The notes below the pieces were generated by a model. It was not told the DNA's origin and did no database searches. It was given only the letters and a program-made list of their open reading frames with translations. A stretch of 17,399 nt of DNA, taken from assembly GCA_040002435.1 (NCBI GenBank), contig JBDUEM010000155.1, forward strand, positions 1 to 17,399, in the 5' to 3' direction. Positions within the stretch are counted from its first letter, which is position 1; every line of letters begins with the position of its first letter. A program made the position numbers and the translations under genes. Source of the DNA: JANXXV01 sp040002435. GTDB taxonomy: Bacteria; Acidobacteriota; Terriglobia; Bryobacterales; Bryobacteraceae. Shown here piece by piece: positions 1 through 6,452 of the stretch.

Positions 1-179
1 AGTTTGACATCGGCGACTTCAGTACGGAGTTGGACGATGCCGTGAAGTTGCTGGCACTGAACATTCAATCTGCGACTTTCCAGAAGCAATTGTTTCAGAG
101 GCTGGCGGCAAAGTACCTGTGCGATGTGCGGCAGGAAGTAAAGGACCGGATCGCGCAGGAGATTGAGGCTGCGAGTTAA
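1..179 (+). CDS. C-terminal fragment of an upstream phage head protein (possibly portal)
   Basis: Open reading frame entering from the left edge (codons in phase with position 3) and ending at TAA 177-179, giving the last 58 residues of a protein. The visible part is helical and charged, with the ending DVRQEVKDRIAQEIEAAS. Its stop codon lies inside the Shine-Dalgarno region of the scaffold gene, so the two are translationally close. In tailed phages the gene just before scaffold and coat is usually the portal, a minor head protein or a protease. This tail would suit a portal C-terminus, but no diagnostic motif is present and the assignment is inference from position only. Confidence 0.6.
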   Translation, partial: FDIGDFSTELDDAVKLLALNIQSATFQKQLFQRLAAKYLCDVRQEVKDRIAQEIEAAS

Positions 180-187
180 GGAGGAGT

Positions 188-751
188 ATGGACGAAGCAA
201 AAGACATCAACATCAAGGAAGTGGTGCGCGGAGCTATTCAGGAATTCATCAGCCTGGAACAATCCAAGGCCGAGCCTGCGTATAAGGCTGAGCTGGTGGA
301 GGAACGCAAGCGGCGGGAACACCTGGAGAACCGGGTGAACGAGCTGGTGGAAGAGAACCGCCGCAGCCGCCAAATTGCCGATGAAGCCGAGCGTGGCGTC
401 TCAATCCGCACCGAATTACAGCGGCTGGGAGTGGCCAAGATCGATTTAGCATTCAAGGCCGTAAGAGACGACATCGTTCGAGCGGAAGACGGCCGCCTGG
501 TTGGGAAGAGCAGCCAGGGCGACCTTGCCATCCGGGAGTATCTCACACAGTTTGTGAATGAGAATCCGGAACTGCTTCCGGCGCGGATCGCTGGTGGATC
601 CGGCGCAAGTTCCGCAAGCAAGCCGGCGCCAGTGAGCACTGGCGGGGGCTTTGACCTGGACAAGATCAAGCCTGGGATGAGCTCCGATGACCTGGAGCGT
701 GTCCGGCAAGAAATCTCACGAATCGCCGCACATTCGATTCGGAGTCTGTAG
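188..751 (+). CDS. Phage capsid scaffolding protein (GP20-like)
   Basis: A 187-aa acidic, helical protein. Residues about 32-80 form a heptad-rich coiled coil full of Glu, Arg and Lys. Residues about 133-153 are a flexible Gly/Ser/Ala/Pro linker. The C-terminal helix (FDLDKIKPGMSSDDLERVRQ, 155-174) looks like the coat-binding end of scaffold proteins. It lies directly before the coat gene, the usual place for a scaffold, whose role is to organise coat subunits into a procapsid and then leave. The start is well supported by AAGGAGGAG at 178-186, overlapping the previous stop codon. No protease motif is seen, so it does not look like a protease-scaffold fusion. Family assignment rests on architecture and context, not on a sequence search. 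Confidence 0.8.
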   Translation: MDEAKDINIKEVVRGAIQEFISLEQSKAEPAYKAELVEERKRREHLENRVNELVEENRRSRQIADEAERGVSIRTELQRLGVAKIDLAFKAVRDDIVRAEDGRLVGKSSQGDLAIREYLTQFVNENPELLPARIAGGSGASSASKPAPVSTGGGFDLDKIKPGMSSDDLERVRQEISRIAAHSIRSL

Positions 752-816
752 TGGTTCGGACCTCAGAGCGGTTCGACAGCAGTCAACAAATCAATTCAGG
801 ATTAGGAGAAATTTAG

Positions 817-1728
817 ATGCCAATTATTACATCAGCGAATTTAGCTAATGCGATTGTGAAGCTTGTCGCGGTGGATGCACTCCCCGCACTGATGGGCAAC
901 CTGGTTATGGGTAACCTGGTGAATCGCGACTTCGAGCCGACCCTGGCCCAGGCGGGCGACACGGTAAACGTGCCGATTCCCCCGACCCTGGTGGCGAACA
1001 ACATTGCGGAAGGGGGTTCGGTTGTCACCCAGAACCCGAGTCTGGGCAATGCCGCGATCGTTCTGAACACGCATGCAGAAGCGACGTTCCAGATTCCGGA
1101 CGTGACTAAAGTTCTGGCGGTGCCGGACCTGCTGCGGCTCTATATGCAGCCGGCAGTGGTTGCGCTGGCTGAGAAGATTGAAGCCGATCTGCTTGCCCTC
1201 TATTCGCAGTTTACGGCGAATGCCGCAGTCGGAGCCGCCGGTTCGGCGATTACTGAAGCAACGGTAGATTCCGCGGAGACCGCGCTGTTCAATGCAAAGG
1301 TTCCGGCGACGAATCCGAAGTACCTGGTGGTAGACGGCGCCACATACTCGCAACTGCGACAGATTGTACGTTTCAGCGAATACTCGTCGGCGGGCGAGGC
1401 GGGTCTGCGCGCCCTGGTGGACGGCGCGGTCGGCAAGATCAAAGACTTTTACGTGTTCCGGTCGCAGTTTGTTCAGAAGACCGGAAGCGGCCCGGCCACC
1501 ACTCAAAACCTGGCGTTCACCAAGACCGCGATTGGCCTGGTGACTCGCCGTCTGCCGCAGCCTTTGCTGGGCACGGGCGCCATCGCGGAGTACGCCGAGG
1601 CCGGCAACTTTGGCGTTCGCGTGCTGATGAGCTATGCGCCCAATACCCTGGCGCAGCAGTTCACCGTGGATGTGCTGTACGGCGCGGCCGTGTTGCGCAA
1701 TAACCACGGCGTGCAAGTGCGCAGCTAG
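817..1728 (+). CDS. Major capsid protein, P22 coat (gp5)-like, HK97 fold
   Basis: A 303-aa protein with the hallmarks of the P22-type coat family. The N-terminal helix (about 18-38, containing NLVMGNLVNRDF) is followed by the conserved strand GDTVNVPIPP (47-56). LNTHAEATFQIPDV (83-96) leads into a long spine-like helix (111-130), and DFYVFRSQFV (210-219) lies in the beta-rich second half. It is shorter than P22 gp5 (430 aa), consistent with lacking the P22 insertion domain. It would assemble the icosahedral shell with the scaffold encoded just upstream. AGGAG at 804-808 gives a good ribosome site. A strong terminator follows at 1825-1851, so this gene may be the end of a high-level transcript. 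Confidence 0.88.
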   Translation: MPIITSANLANAIVKLVAVDALPALMGNLVMGNLVNRDFEPTLAQAGDTVNVPIPPTLVANNIAEGGSVVTQNPSLGNAAIVLNTHAEATFQIPDVTKVLAVPDLLRLYMQPAVVALAEKIEADLLALYSQFTANAAVGAAGSAITEATVDSAETALFNAKVPATNPKYLVVDGATYSQLRQIVRFSEYSSAGEAGLRALVDGAVGKIKDFYVFRSQFVQKTGSGPATTQNLAFTKTAIGLVTRRLPQPLLGTGAIAEYAEAGNFGVRVLMSYAPNTLAQQFTVDVLYGAAVLRNNHGVQVRS

Positions 1729-1753
1729 TAGCAGCGCGACCAGAGGCAGCGCG

Positions 1754-1769
1754 CGGACGAGGGCGTCCG
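1754..1769 (+). other. Small GC-rich hairpin after the coat gene
   Basis: CGGACG and CGTCCG pair perfectly (6 bp) around the loop AGGG. No T-run follows, so it is not an intrinsic terminator by itself. It could protect the 3' end of the coat mRNA. It lies 26 nt after the coat stop codon. Confidence 0.4.
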
Positions 1770-1796
1770 GCGTCCTTTGGTTTGGTGGTTAGCTTC

Positions 1797-1872
1797 GCGG
1801 AAGCAAGATCTTTAGCGGAAAGACGGGACAGCTCAGGCTGTTCTTTTTTTTGCCTAGGGAGATTGCTTCCGC
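1797..1872 (+). repeat. Long-range inverted repeat enclosing the terminator hairpin
   Basis: GCGGAAGCAA at 1797-1806 is perfectly complementary to TTGCTTCCGC at 1863-1872. Two more pairs (1809-1810 with 1861-1862) are possible with a 2-nt bulge. The arm therefore encloses the terminator hairpin and its T-run. The 5' arm can instead pair locally, GCTTC 1792-1796 with GAAGC 1800-1804 around a 3-nt loop, so two mutually exclusive folds exist. The pairing is seen directly; any regulatory role is inference. Confidence 0.5.
1825..1851 (+). terminator. Rho-independent terminator downstream of the major capsid gene
   Basis: ACAGC (1828-1832) pairs with GCTGT (1837-1841) around the tetraloop TCAG. 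Pairing extends through G1827-T1842, G1826-C1843 and G1825-T1844 to about 8 bp. A run of eight T residues (1844-1851) follows. It sits in the 175-nt gap between coat and the next structural gene. Because the downstream genes share the strand and no clear promoter is seen between, it probably acts as a partial terminator that lowers tail-gene expression relative to coat. Confidence 0.8.
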
Positions 1873-1893
1873 CTTCATTCAAACGGAATTACA

Positions 1894-1898
1894 GGAGG
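1894..1898 (+). promoter_or_regulatory. Shine-Dalgarno site deciding the start at 1904
   Basis: GGAGG lies 5 nt before ATG 1904. The longer in-frame start at 1850 falls inside the T-run of the terminator and has no ribosome site, so the start at 1904 is preferred. Confidence 0.8.
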
Positions 1899-1903
1899 CA
1901 GCG

Positions 1904-2140
1904 ATGGACGTACGAATTTACTTTCAAAAAGTTCGGCAGATTGAAGCCGCAATTCTCAAACCGCACACCGTGGTGATGAGCCTTGACACGCCAGATGGAG
2001 GGAAAGCCGGCGCGATGACCGAAGTGACGCGGATCACGGCGGCACGCCTGGTTGCCGAGAACAAGGCGCGACTGGCGACGGAAGAAGAGAACAACGAGTT
2101 CTATGGCATCAAGCCGCCGGCGCGGACGCCGAAGAACTGA
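1904..2140 (+). CDS. Small hypothetical protein of the head region
   Basis: A 78-aa protein starting at MDVRIYFQKVRQIEAAI. The N-terminal half looks like beta strand and helix. The middle, around residues 30-60, is a short TPDGGKAG turn followed by a Lys/Glu-rich helix, and the tail is Pro/Lys-rich (IKPPARTPKN). No catalytic or metal-binding motif is seen. It lies between the coat and head-tail connector genes, where tailed phages often keep small decoration, head-completion or unknown proteins. The start was chosen for the GGAGG at 1894-1898. It is the first gene after the terminator, so its expression should depend on read-through or an unseen promoter. Function not recognised. Confidence 0.65.
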   Translation: MDVRIYFQKVRQIEAAILKPHTVVMSLDTPDGGKAGAMTEVTRITAARLVAENKARLATEEENNEFYGIKPPARTPKN

Positions 2141-2150
2141 CCACATTGCG

Positions 2151-2155
2151 AGGAG
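2151..2155 (+). promoter_or_regulatory. Shine-Dalgarno site that bears on the connector start
   Basis: AGGAG ends directly against ATG 2156, too close to serve it, but is 12 nt before the in-frame ATG 2168. The start at 2168 (MALFTDGN) is therefore favoured, though 2156 cannot be excluded. Confidence 0.5.
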
Positions 2156-2167
2156 ATGAATGAGGCT

Positions 2168-2923
2168 ATGGCGTTATTCACGGACGGCAACATTTGCACC
2201 ACGGAAGATTTGAGGCAGTATGAGAGCTCGATTCTGGACGTCGCAAGCACCGAAGGCATCGAACTTGGCGCGAAGCTGAAGCTGGCGCAGCGGGAGATCG
2301 GCGTTGCCATCACCGCATTTCTGCTGGAACACGAAACGGGCAGCAGGTATGCCAGAGATCTGAGCAGCGTTGTGGTCACCGATGCCCTGCAGCAATGGCT
2401 CTCCCTACAGTCTCTCGCCCTGATTTATCGAGACGTTTACAACGTCCAAAACAATGACCGCTATTTGGGCAAATGGAAAGAATACGAGCGGCTGGCGGAT
2501 TCCGCCAGTGTCCTGTTCTTTCAGGTGGGCGTGGGTATTACGCTCGACCCGGTAGCGCAGTCAGGTTTGCCGGACTGCGGCAGCGCCGGCGGAGGAACTT
2601 TGCCGCTGGGCACCTACTACGTAAGCACAGCCTGGCAAAGCGCGCTGGGAAACATTGGCGGACCGAGCGAGGCTTTGCCCGTGACGACAAACCCGGGGAC
2701 GCTGCTGACGGTGAGGGCCGTGCGGCCGCCGGTGAACGCCGTTGGCTGGTTTGTCTACGCCGGTCAATCCGAGGATGAGATTCGGAGGCAGAACGCCACA
2801 GCTCTCGCCATCGGGGATACGTGGACGCTGCCGGTGAGCGGACTTGGCGCCGGGCTTGATGGGACGGCCGGGCAGGCACCGGACTTCTACGTGACGCGCA
2901 ACAGCGCGCTGCGGAGGGGATGA
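2168..2923 (+). CDS. Head-tail connector-like protein with C-terminal Ig/Fn3-like domain
   Basis: A 251-aa protein (255 aa if started at 2156). Residues 1 to about 125 are predominantly helical, with blocks such as LKLAQREIGVAITAFLL and YLGKWKEYERLADSA, resembling the alpha-helical connector (gp6/adaptor) proteins that sit under the portal. Residues about 138-235 change character to Gly/Thr/Pro-rich beta strands: GTYYVSTAWQSALG, then NAVGWFVYAG, then AIGDTWTLPV. That is the strand pattern of an Fn3/Ig-like domain, also present in the 1314-aa hub. Such domains on virions are usually surface-exposed and bind cell-surface glycans weakly. The position after the coat and before the neck and tube genes fits a connector. 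The domain split is read by eye; the connector call is moderate. Confidence 0.6.
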   Translation: MALFTDGNICTTEDLRQYESSILDVASTEGIELGAKLKLAQREIGVAITAFLLEHETGSRYARDLSSVVVTDALQQWLSLQSLALIYRDVYNVQNNDRYLGKWKEYERLADSASVLFFQVGVGITLDPVAQSGLPDCGSAGGGTLPLGTYYVSTAWQSALGNIGGPSEALPVTTNPGTLLTVRAVRPPVNAVGWFVYAGQSEDEIRRQNATALAIGDTWTLPVSGLGAGLDGTAGQAPDFYVTRNSALRRG

Positions 2924-2927
2924 CTTC

Positions 2928-3425
2928 ATGGCACAGACAGGCAGCTTGAGCACGAGGGAACTGGCACGCATCCCGAAAGGCGAGGCGGGCATCAGTTTCA
3001 GCATCGCGCAGATCTCCGAGCGGGAGAATTTTGCGCTCCCACTGATTGATGACGGTCAGATTGTGACGCGCAATGTTGCCGCGGAACTTGCCGAGAAGAC
3101 CGCTTCCGTGAAGTATCCGCTGCTGCACGTTTATTGCGACAAGGTAGTGAACAGTTTGCGGGAGAAGTTCCGGACCTTCTCAGGAACGGCAAACATGAAC
3201 GTAGAGATACGGGTATCCCACGACCACATTGAAGAGCTGGAAACACGGCTGCAGCTGTACGTGGACGCGGTGACCGAGGTTCTGGACCGGAACCGCGGCG
3301 AATGGACGCGCGGAATGTACTACAGCGGCGGGTACGGGGTGCAATTCGGCGCGGTAAAGAAAGGCGGCAAGCACTTCCTACAGATTGCAAAAGTTCAATT
3401 CGAGTTAAATATCAGCTCCGAGTGA
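2928..3425 (+). CDS. Neck / tail-completion protein, hypothetical
   Basis: A 165-aa mixed alpha/beta protein. Residues about 20-55 look like a small extended domain. The central TANMNVEIRVSHDHIEELET leads into a helix, and the end has alternating strands, including GGYGVQFGAVKKGGKHFLQI. Size, order (after the connector, before the tail tube) and the 'VEIRVSHDHIEELETRLQLY' block match the tail-terminator or head-closure proteins of siphophages, which cap the tail tube and join it to the head. GGAGGGG at 2913-2919 provides the ribosome site, 8 nt before ATG 2928, and the gene begins 4 nt after the previous stop. No named family was recognised with confidence. Confidence 0.6.
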   Translation: MAQTGSLSTRELARIPKGEAGISFSIAQISERENFALPLIDDGQIVTRNVAAELAEKTASVKYPLLHVYCDKVVNSLREKFRTFSGTANMNVEIRVSHDHIEELETRLQLYVDAVTEVLDRNRGEWTRGMYYSGGYGVQFGAVKKGGKHFLQIAKVQFELNISSE

Positions 3426-3446
3426 GCAAAGGAACAGGGATTCGCG

Positions 3447-4619
3447 ATGTCATGTTACATATCTTCGAATAACAACCGCTTCTATGTGGAGACGGAAACA
3501 AGCTACGGGCAGGCGCCGCTGATTGGCGACGATAACCGAATTCCCGCGATCAAGCTCGCGGCCAAGCAGGTTGCCGAACGTTCCGACAGGAAGGATAAGA
3601 CAGGCGGCCGCACGTTTGTGGGCTTGCCGGCAGGAACGCGGAAGCGGACCAGCTTCGAGCTGAAGACCTACCTGACAGGTTGGGACGATCAGTCGCAACA
3701 GCCAGGCTATGGCCCGTTGTTTCAAGCAGGCATGGGAATGGCACCGGCACTTTTCGCGGGCGGCACCATCGGATCGGCGATCAACCCCACGCGATTTCAA
3801 TTTGCCTCGGCGCATGGCCTGACGGCGGGGCAAGCAGTGGTGTTCGGCGGAGAAATGAGATTTGTTGTGGCCGTGGTAAGCGACCTCATCATCGATGTGA
3901 ATGTGGCGTTTACCATTCAGCCGAGCGCGGGATCGCCCATGGGGCCGGCGATTACGTACCGCCTGGCAAATGATTTGCCCAGCGTCAGCGTCTTCGATTA
4001 CTGGGATCCGGCCGATGCGGTGCAGAGGGTGCTGACAGGAGCGGCTGTTAACAAGCTGGCCGTCAAAGTGAATGGCGACTTTCATGAGTTTGCCTTCAGC
4101 GGTCCGGCGCGTGACTTAGTGGACAGTGGAAGCTTTCAATCCGGACAGGCCGGATTGGCGGAGTATCCGCTGGAGCCGGTGCTTTCCCCATTTAATTACG
4201 CAGTGATTCCTGGACACTTGGGCCAGGCGTGGCTGGGCAGTACACCGCAGCGGTTCTATTCCCTAACGGATGCGGAGCTGGTGTTGGACAACAACATAGA
4301 TACGCGAAACCGGGAGTTTGGGACGGACGGCCCGACTTGCATCAGTGCCGGCCGGCGCACCGTTTCGTTGGACATGAGCCTGTATCAGCATGACGACAGC
4401 GCCACGATCGGGCTGTACCAGGCGGCGAAGCAGCGCTCTCCCATCAGCACCATGTTTCAGCTTGGACAGCAGGCCGGGCAGTTGTTCGGCATGTATCTGA
4501 AGAGCGTTGTGCCGGAAGTTCCGGAGTACGACGACAGCGAGAGCCGCGTCCAGTGGAGATTTCACAACTGCCGGGCTCAAGGCACCGCCGACGATGAAGT
4601 GGTTCTGGCGTTTGGTTAG
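3447..4619 (+). CDS. Major tail tube protein with inserted beta domain
   Basis: A 390-aa protein. The N-terminal part (YISSNNNRFYVETETSYGQA, then about 36-80) and the part from about 178 on (VSVFDYWDP, GRRTVSLDMSLYQHDD, FHNCRAQGTADDEVVLAFG) have the beta-barrel style of siphophage tail tube subunits, which stack as hexameric rings to form the DNA conduit. Residues about 103-178 look like an extra small beta domain (FASAHGLTAGQAVVFGGEM and following) placed between the two halves, probably projecting from the tube surface. Typical tube proteins are 150-250 aa, so the length is explained by this insertion. AGGGA at 3436-3440 precedes ATG 3447. The assembly chaperone genes follow directly, the standard order tube, chaperone, tape measure. 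Confidence 0.75.
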   Translation: MSCYISSNNNRFYVETETSYGQAPLIGDDNRIPAIKLAAKQVAERSDRKDKTGGRTFVGLPAGTRKRTSFELKTYLTGWDDQSQQPGYGPLFQAGMGMAPALFAGGTIGSAINPTRFQFASAHGLTAGQAVVFGGEMRFVVAVVSDLIIDVNVAFTIQPSAGSPMGPAITYRLANDLPSVSVFDYWDPADAVQRVLTGAAVNKLAVKVNGDFHEFAFSGPARDLVDSGSFQSGQAGLAEYPLEPVLSPFNYAVIPGHLGQAWLGSTPQRFYSLTDAELVLDNNIDTRNREFGTDGPTCISAGRRTVSLDMSLYQHDDSATIGLYQAAKQRSPISTMFQLGQQAGQLFGMYLKSVVPEVPEYDDSESRVQWRFHNCRAQGTADDEVVLAFG

Positions 4620-4661
4620 AAAGTACGCCTGCGAGTGCTGCCACATCGAAAGGGGAGACTG

Positions 4662-5027
4662 ATGACCTACGAGAGCAAAATCACATACGCAGCGACCTGC
4701 TGCGAGGGAGTTCACTACACGATCCGCCGAATGTCGTTCGGCCGCCGGGTTGAGTTAACGCGATTGGTGCGTGAACTGGGGGCACGGATGGAGTTCCGAG
4801 AAGCGGGTGACGAACTGACAGACAAGCTGGAAGCCCGCTTGCTGTCGGCGGAGATTGACCGCCTTTACCTGGAATGGGGACTGGTGAGTGTGTCGGGATT
4901 GGAGTTGGACGGTTCTCCCGCATCGCCCGGAGCGCTGATTGGGGCAGGTCCAGAAGATCTGTGCCGTGAAATTCTTGCCGCAATCAAAGGTGAGTGCGGC
5001 CTATCGGACGAAGAACGAAAAAACTAA
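4662..5027 (+). CDS. Tail assembly chaperone, upstream frame (lambda gpG-type)
   Basis: A 121-aa mostly helical protein between tail tube and tape-measure-like genes, the place of lambda gpG. In that system gpG and its frameshift product gpGT bind the tape measure and recruit tube subunits. Start taken as ATG 4662 because AGGGGAG at 4651-4657 precedes it; the longer start at 4635 has no such site. The final codons read CGA AAA AAC TAA, which places a canonical X XXY YYZ heptamer directly before the stop. The alternative frame overlaps the 3' end and is in the -1 phase. The family is inferred from context and this arrangement; the sequence itself is divergent. Confidence 0.72.
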   Translation: MTYESKITYAATCCEGVHYTIRRMSFGRRVELTRLVRELGARMEFREAGDELTDKLEARLLSAEIDRLYLEWGLVSVSGLELDGSPASPGALIGAGPEDLCREILAAIKGECGLSDEERKN

Positions 5028-5359
5028 TCGTCGCCTTCCATTTTCAGTACTCCAACCAGGCCGGCTGGAGGTGCGACGCGTGCAGAAAGGGCGGCCTGGA
5101 ACCCAAGCGGCGCTGTGGATGGCTGCCGGGCGGCGGCGTGACGGCCGGCGCCCCACCTGTCTGGTCCCGGGGCCGCTGTTCGCTGAGCACGTGCCCCAAG
5201 TCTTACATCACGGGCGAGAGCCTATCCATGCTGGAACAGTTCTACGCGTGGAAGCTATTCGCCAATGAAGATCCGAAGCGGCTTCCAGCACGAACGGTGG
5301 ACGCGTTTTTTGTCTTGGAAAAGGAACTGCTGGAGGAGAAGGCGAATGGCGAGATCTGA
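4994..5359 (+). CDS. Tail assembly chaperone, -1 frame extension (gpT-type) with Cys cluster
   Basis: Open frame in the -1 phase relative to the preceding gene. Its useful part begins at CTA 5024, just after the slippery heptamer, and gives 111 residues that would be fused to the first 121 (232 aa in total). It contains five cysteines, CDAC then RRCGW then RCSLSTC, spaced C-x2-C-x10-C-x20-C-x4-C, which looks like a zinc-ribbon or similar metal site. The C-terminal 50 residues are helical (MLEQFYAWKLFANEDP). An independent start at GTG 4994 with AAAGG at 4986-4990 is possible and would give a 121-aa separate protein; its first ten residues (MRPIGRRTKK) look like out-of-frame translation, so the fused form is preferred. 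Confidence 0.68.
   Translation: MRPIGRRTKKLIVAFHFQYSNQAGWRCDACRKGGLEPKRRCGWLPGGGVTAGAPPVWSRGRCSLSTCPKSYITGESLSMLEQFYAWKLFANEDPKRLPARTVDAFFVLEKELLEEKANGEI
5018..5024 (+). promoter_or_regulatory. Programmed -1 ribosomal frameshift site (A AAA AAC)
   Basis: The zero frame reads AAA (5019-5021) AAC (5022-5024) preceded by A5018, the exact X XXY YYZ pattern for tandem -1 slippage. The zero-frame stop TAA follows at once (5025-5027) and the -1 frame stays open to 5357. No strong Shine-Dalgarno-like stimulator is seen 10-14 nt upstream; AAAGGTGAG lies about 25-30 nt upstream. A weak hairpin (CCAG/CTGG) lies about 30 nt downstream. Confidence 0.75.
5332..5338 (+). promoter_or_regulatory. Shine-Dalgarno site deciding the start at 5346
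   Basis: GGAGGAG lies 7 nt before ATG 5346, inside the 3' end of the chaperone frame. It makes the start at 5346 clearly better than the longer in-frame start at 5265, which would overlap the chaperone extension by 95 nt. Confidence 0.8.
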
Positions 5360-6089
5360 GTTGGACAAGTTAGTTGCCGCGACGGCGGGCAAGGGGGCGG
5401 CGGACAACGGTCGAAGCAGCTTCACGCGGCTGATGGCGGAGGTGTTGAAGCTGAGCCGAACGCCGCAGAAGGCAACCGTAACGGCGCCGGCACCTCCGGC
5501 GCTGCCTAAGAGCCGGACGGTACAACCGGAAGTTACTACCGCTGCGAAGTTGCTGAAGGCCGCGCCCGTTGCACCGACGGTGGAGAAAGTGCTTCTTAGC
5601 GGGAACACCGACCTGGGACGGCTTGCGGCTCAGGTCACCCAACTACGCCGGTCCATTACGCCGGAGGTGGCCCCGGTTGCGGTGAGGACCAGGTCGAGTG
5701 CCGCGAGCAACAGCGCAGGCAGCACTGGATCGAGCGGAATCGTCAAAATCATTTCTCAAGTTCTGGGAGGCTCCGGGTTGGGTTCGATCGTCTCCGGAAT
5801 TGCAGGGTTGTTCGCGGGCGGGCCGCCGGATGCACCCGATCCGCTGTACCGTTTCAGCCTGCCTCAGGCTGTTTCCGTAGAGGCAGGCGTTACCCGCAGC
5901 GGACAGTTTGTCCCGGTCAACTATTCGCAGGGCGGGCAGGCACGGCCGAATGAGGCGCCGCAGGCGCCGCCCCAACCAATGACTGTAGATACGCGCTGGT
6001 TTCTGGACCACAGCGAAGATATCGCGAGCGCGGTAAAGGAAGCGATGCTGCATTCGCACTCAATTAACGATGTGGTGGTGGACCTCTAG
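5346..6089 (+). CDS. Short tape-measure-like tail protein
   Basis: A 247-aa protein in the place of the tail tape measure. Residues 1-40 are helical and charged. Residues about 41-130 are an Ala/Pro/Thr/Val-rich low-complexity stretch. Residues 131-160 form a Gly-rich hydrophobic segment (IVKIISQVLGG, IVSGIAGLFAGG), as tape measures use for membrane passage. The end carries a helix, FLDHSEDIASAVKEAMLHSH, before the terminal NDVVVDL. Tape measures of long-tailed phages run from about 600 to well over 1000 residues, at about 0.15 nm of tail per helical residue, so this would specify at most a tail of some tens of nanometres. It overlaps the chaperone frame by 14 nt. It could instead be a separate minor tail protein, with tube length set otherwise. 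Confidence 0.55.
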   Translation: MARSELDKLVAATAGKGAADNGRSSFTRLMAEVLKLSRTPQKATVTAPAPPALPKSRTVQPEVTTAAKLLKAAPVAPTVEKVLLSGNTDLGRLAAQVTQLRRSITPEVAPVAVRTRSSAASNSAGSTGSSGIVKIISQVLGGSGLGSIVSGIAGLFAGGPPDAPDPLYRFSLPQAVSVEAGVTRSGQFVPVNYSQGGQARPNEAPQAPPQPMTVDTRWFLDHSEDIASAVKEAMLHSHSINDVVVDL

Positions 6090-6091
6090 CC

Positions 6092-6451
6092 ATGAACGAA
6101 TTTCCAACTCTGAAGACAGGCGCGGTATTGCAGTATCCCGCGGGCAAGCGCCTGGAGTCCGCCACGCGGGTGATTCGATTTCTGGACGGCAGCGAGCAGC
6201 GGTTTCGTGACTTCGCCGCGCCCGTGCAGTTCTGGGCGATACGGATCGACTTACTAACCGAGCAGGAGATGCGCCAGGTACAGGACTTCCATGAAGCAAA
6301 GCAGGGGCAGTACGGCAGCTTTTCTTTTGTAGATCCATGGGACGGGGCTGAGTATGCGAACTGCAGCTTTGCTACTGACGCGCTGGTCCTGGAATACCAG
6401 GAAGAAGCGCGCGGAAAGATGTCCTTAGTTATTCGGAATAACGAGGCTTAA
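6092..6451 (+). CDS. DUF2460-like distal tail protein, single-domain copy
   Basis: A 119-aa beta-rich protein. The opening FPTLKTGAVLQYP, the central FLDGSEQRFRDF (30-41), the helix LTEQEMRQVQDFHEAKQGQ and the turn FSFVDPWDG (78-85) are typical of small tail-tip proteins around the DUF2460 group (RcGTA g12-type), which form a ring at the distal end of the tube. The final strands (LVLEYQEEARGKMSLVIR) close the fold. It aligns end to end with the next gene product over the N-terminal 85 residues without gaps at the DP-D motif. The gene begins 2 nt after the tape-measure stop, with GGTGGA at 6077-6082 as a modest ribosome site. Family membership is by recollection of the pattern. Confidence 0.68.
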   Translation: MNEFPTLKTGAVLQYPAGKRLESATRVIRFLDGSEQRFRDFAAPVQFWAIRIDLLTEQEMRQVQDFHEAKQGQYGSFSFVDPWDGAEYANCSFATDALVLEYQEEARGKMSLVIRNNEA

Positions 6452-6452
6452 A

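Noticed and set aside
752..816. Promoter for the coat gene in the 65-nt gap
   Set aside because: No hexamer pair with acceptable spacing; only the AGGAG ribosome site is supported.
841..1716. 291-aa open frame on the - strand opposite the coat gene
   Set aside because: Antisense shadow of a well-supported coat gene; Arg/His/Gln-rich with no recognisable motif or start signal.
1782..1976. 64-aa + strand frame across the terminator
   Set aside because: It runs through the terminator stem and T-run, overlaps the better supported gene at 1904, and has no ribosome site.
4635..4661. Longer start for the tail chaperone
   Set aside because: The start at 4662 has AGGGGAG directly upstream, and the extra residues would translate that site.
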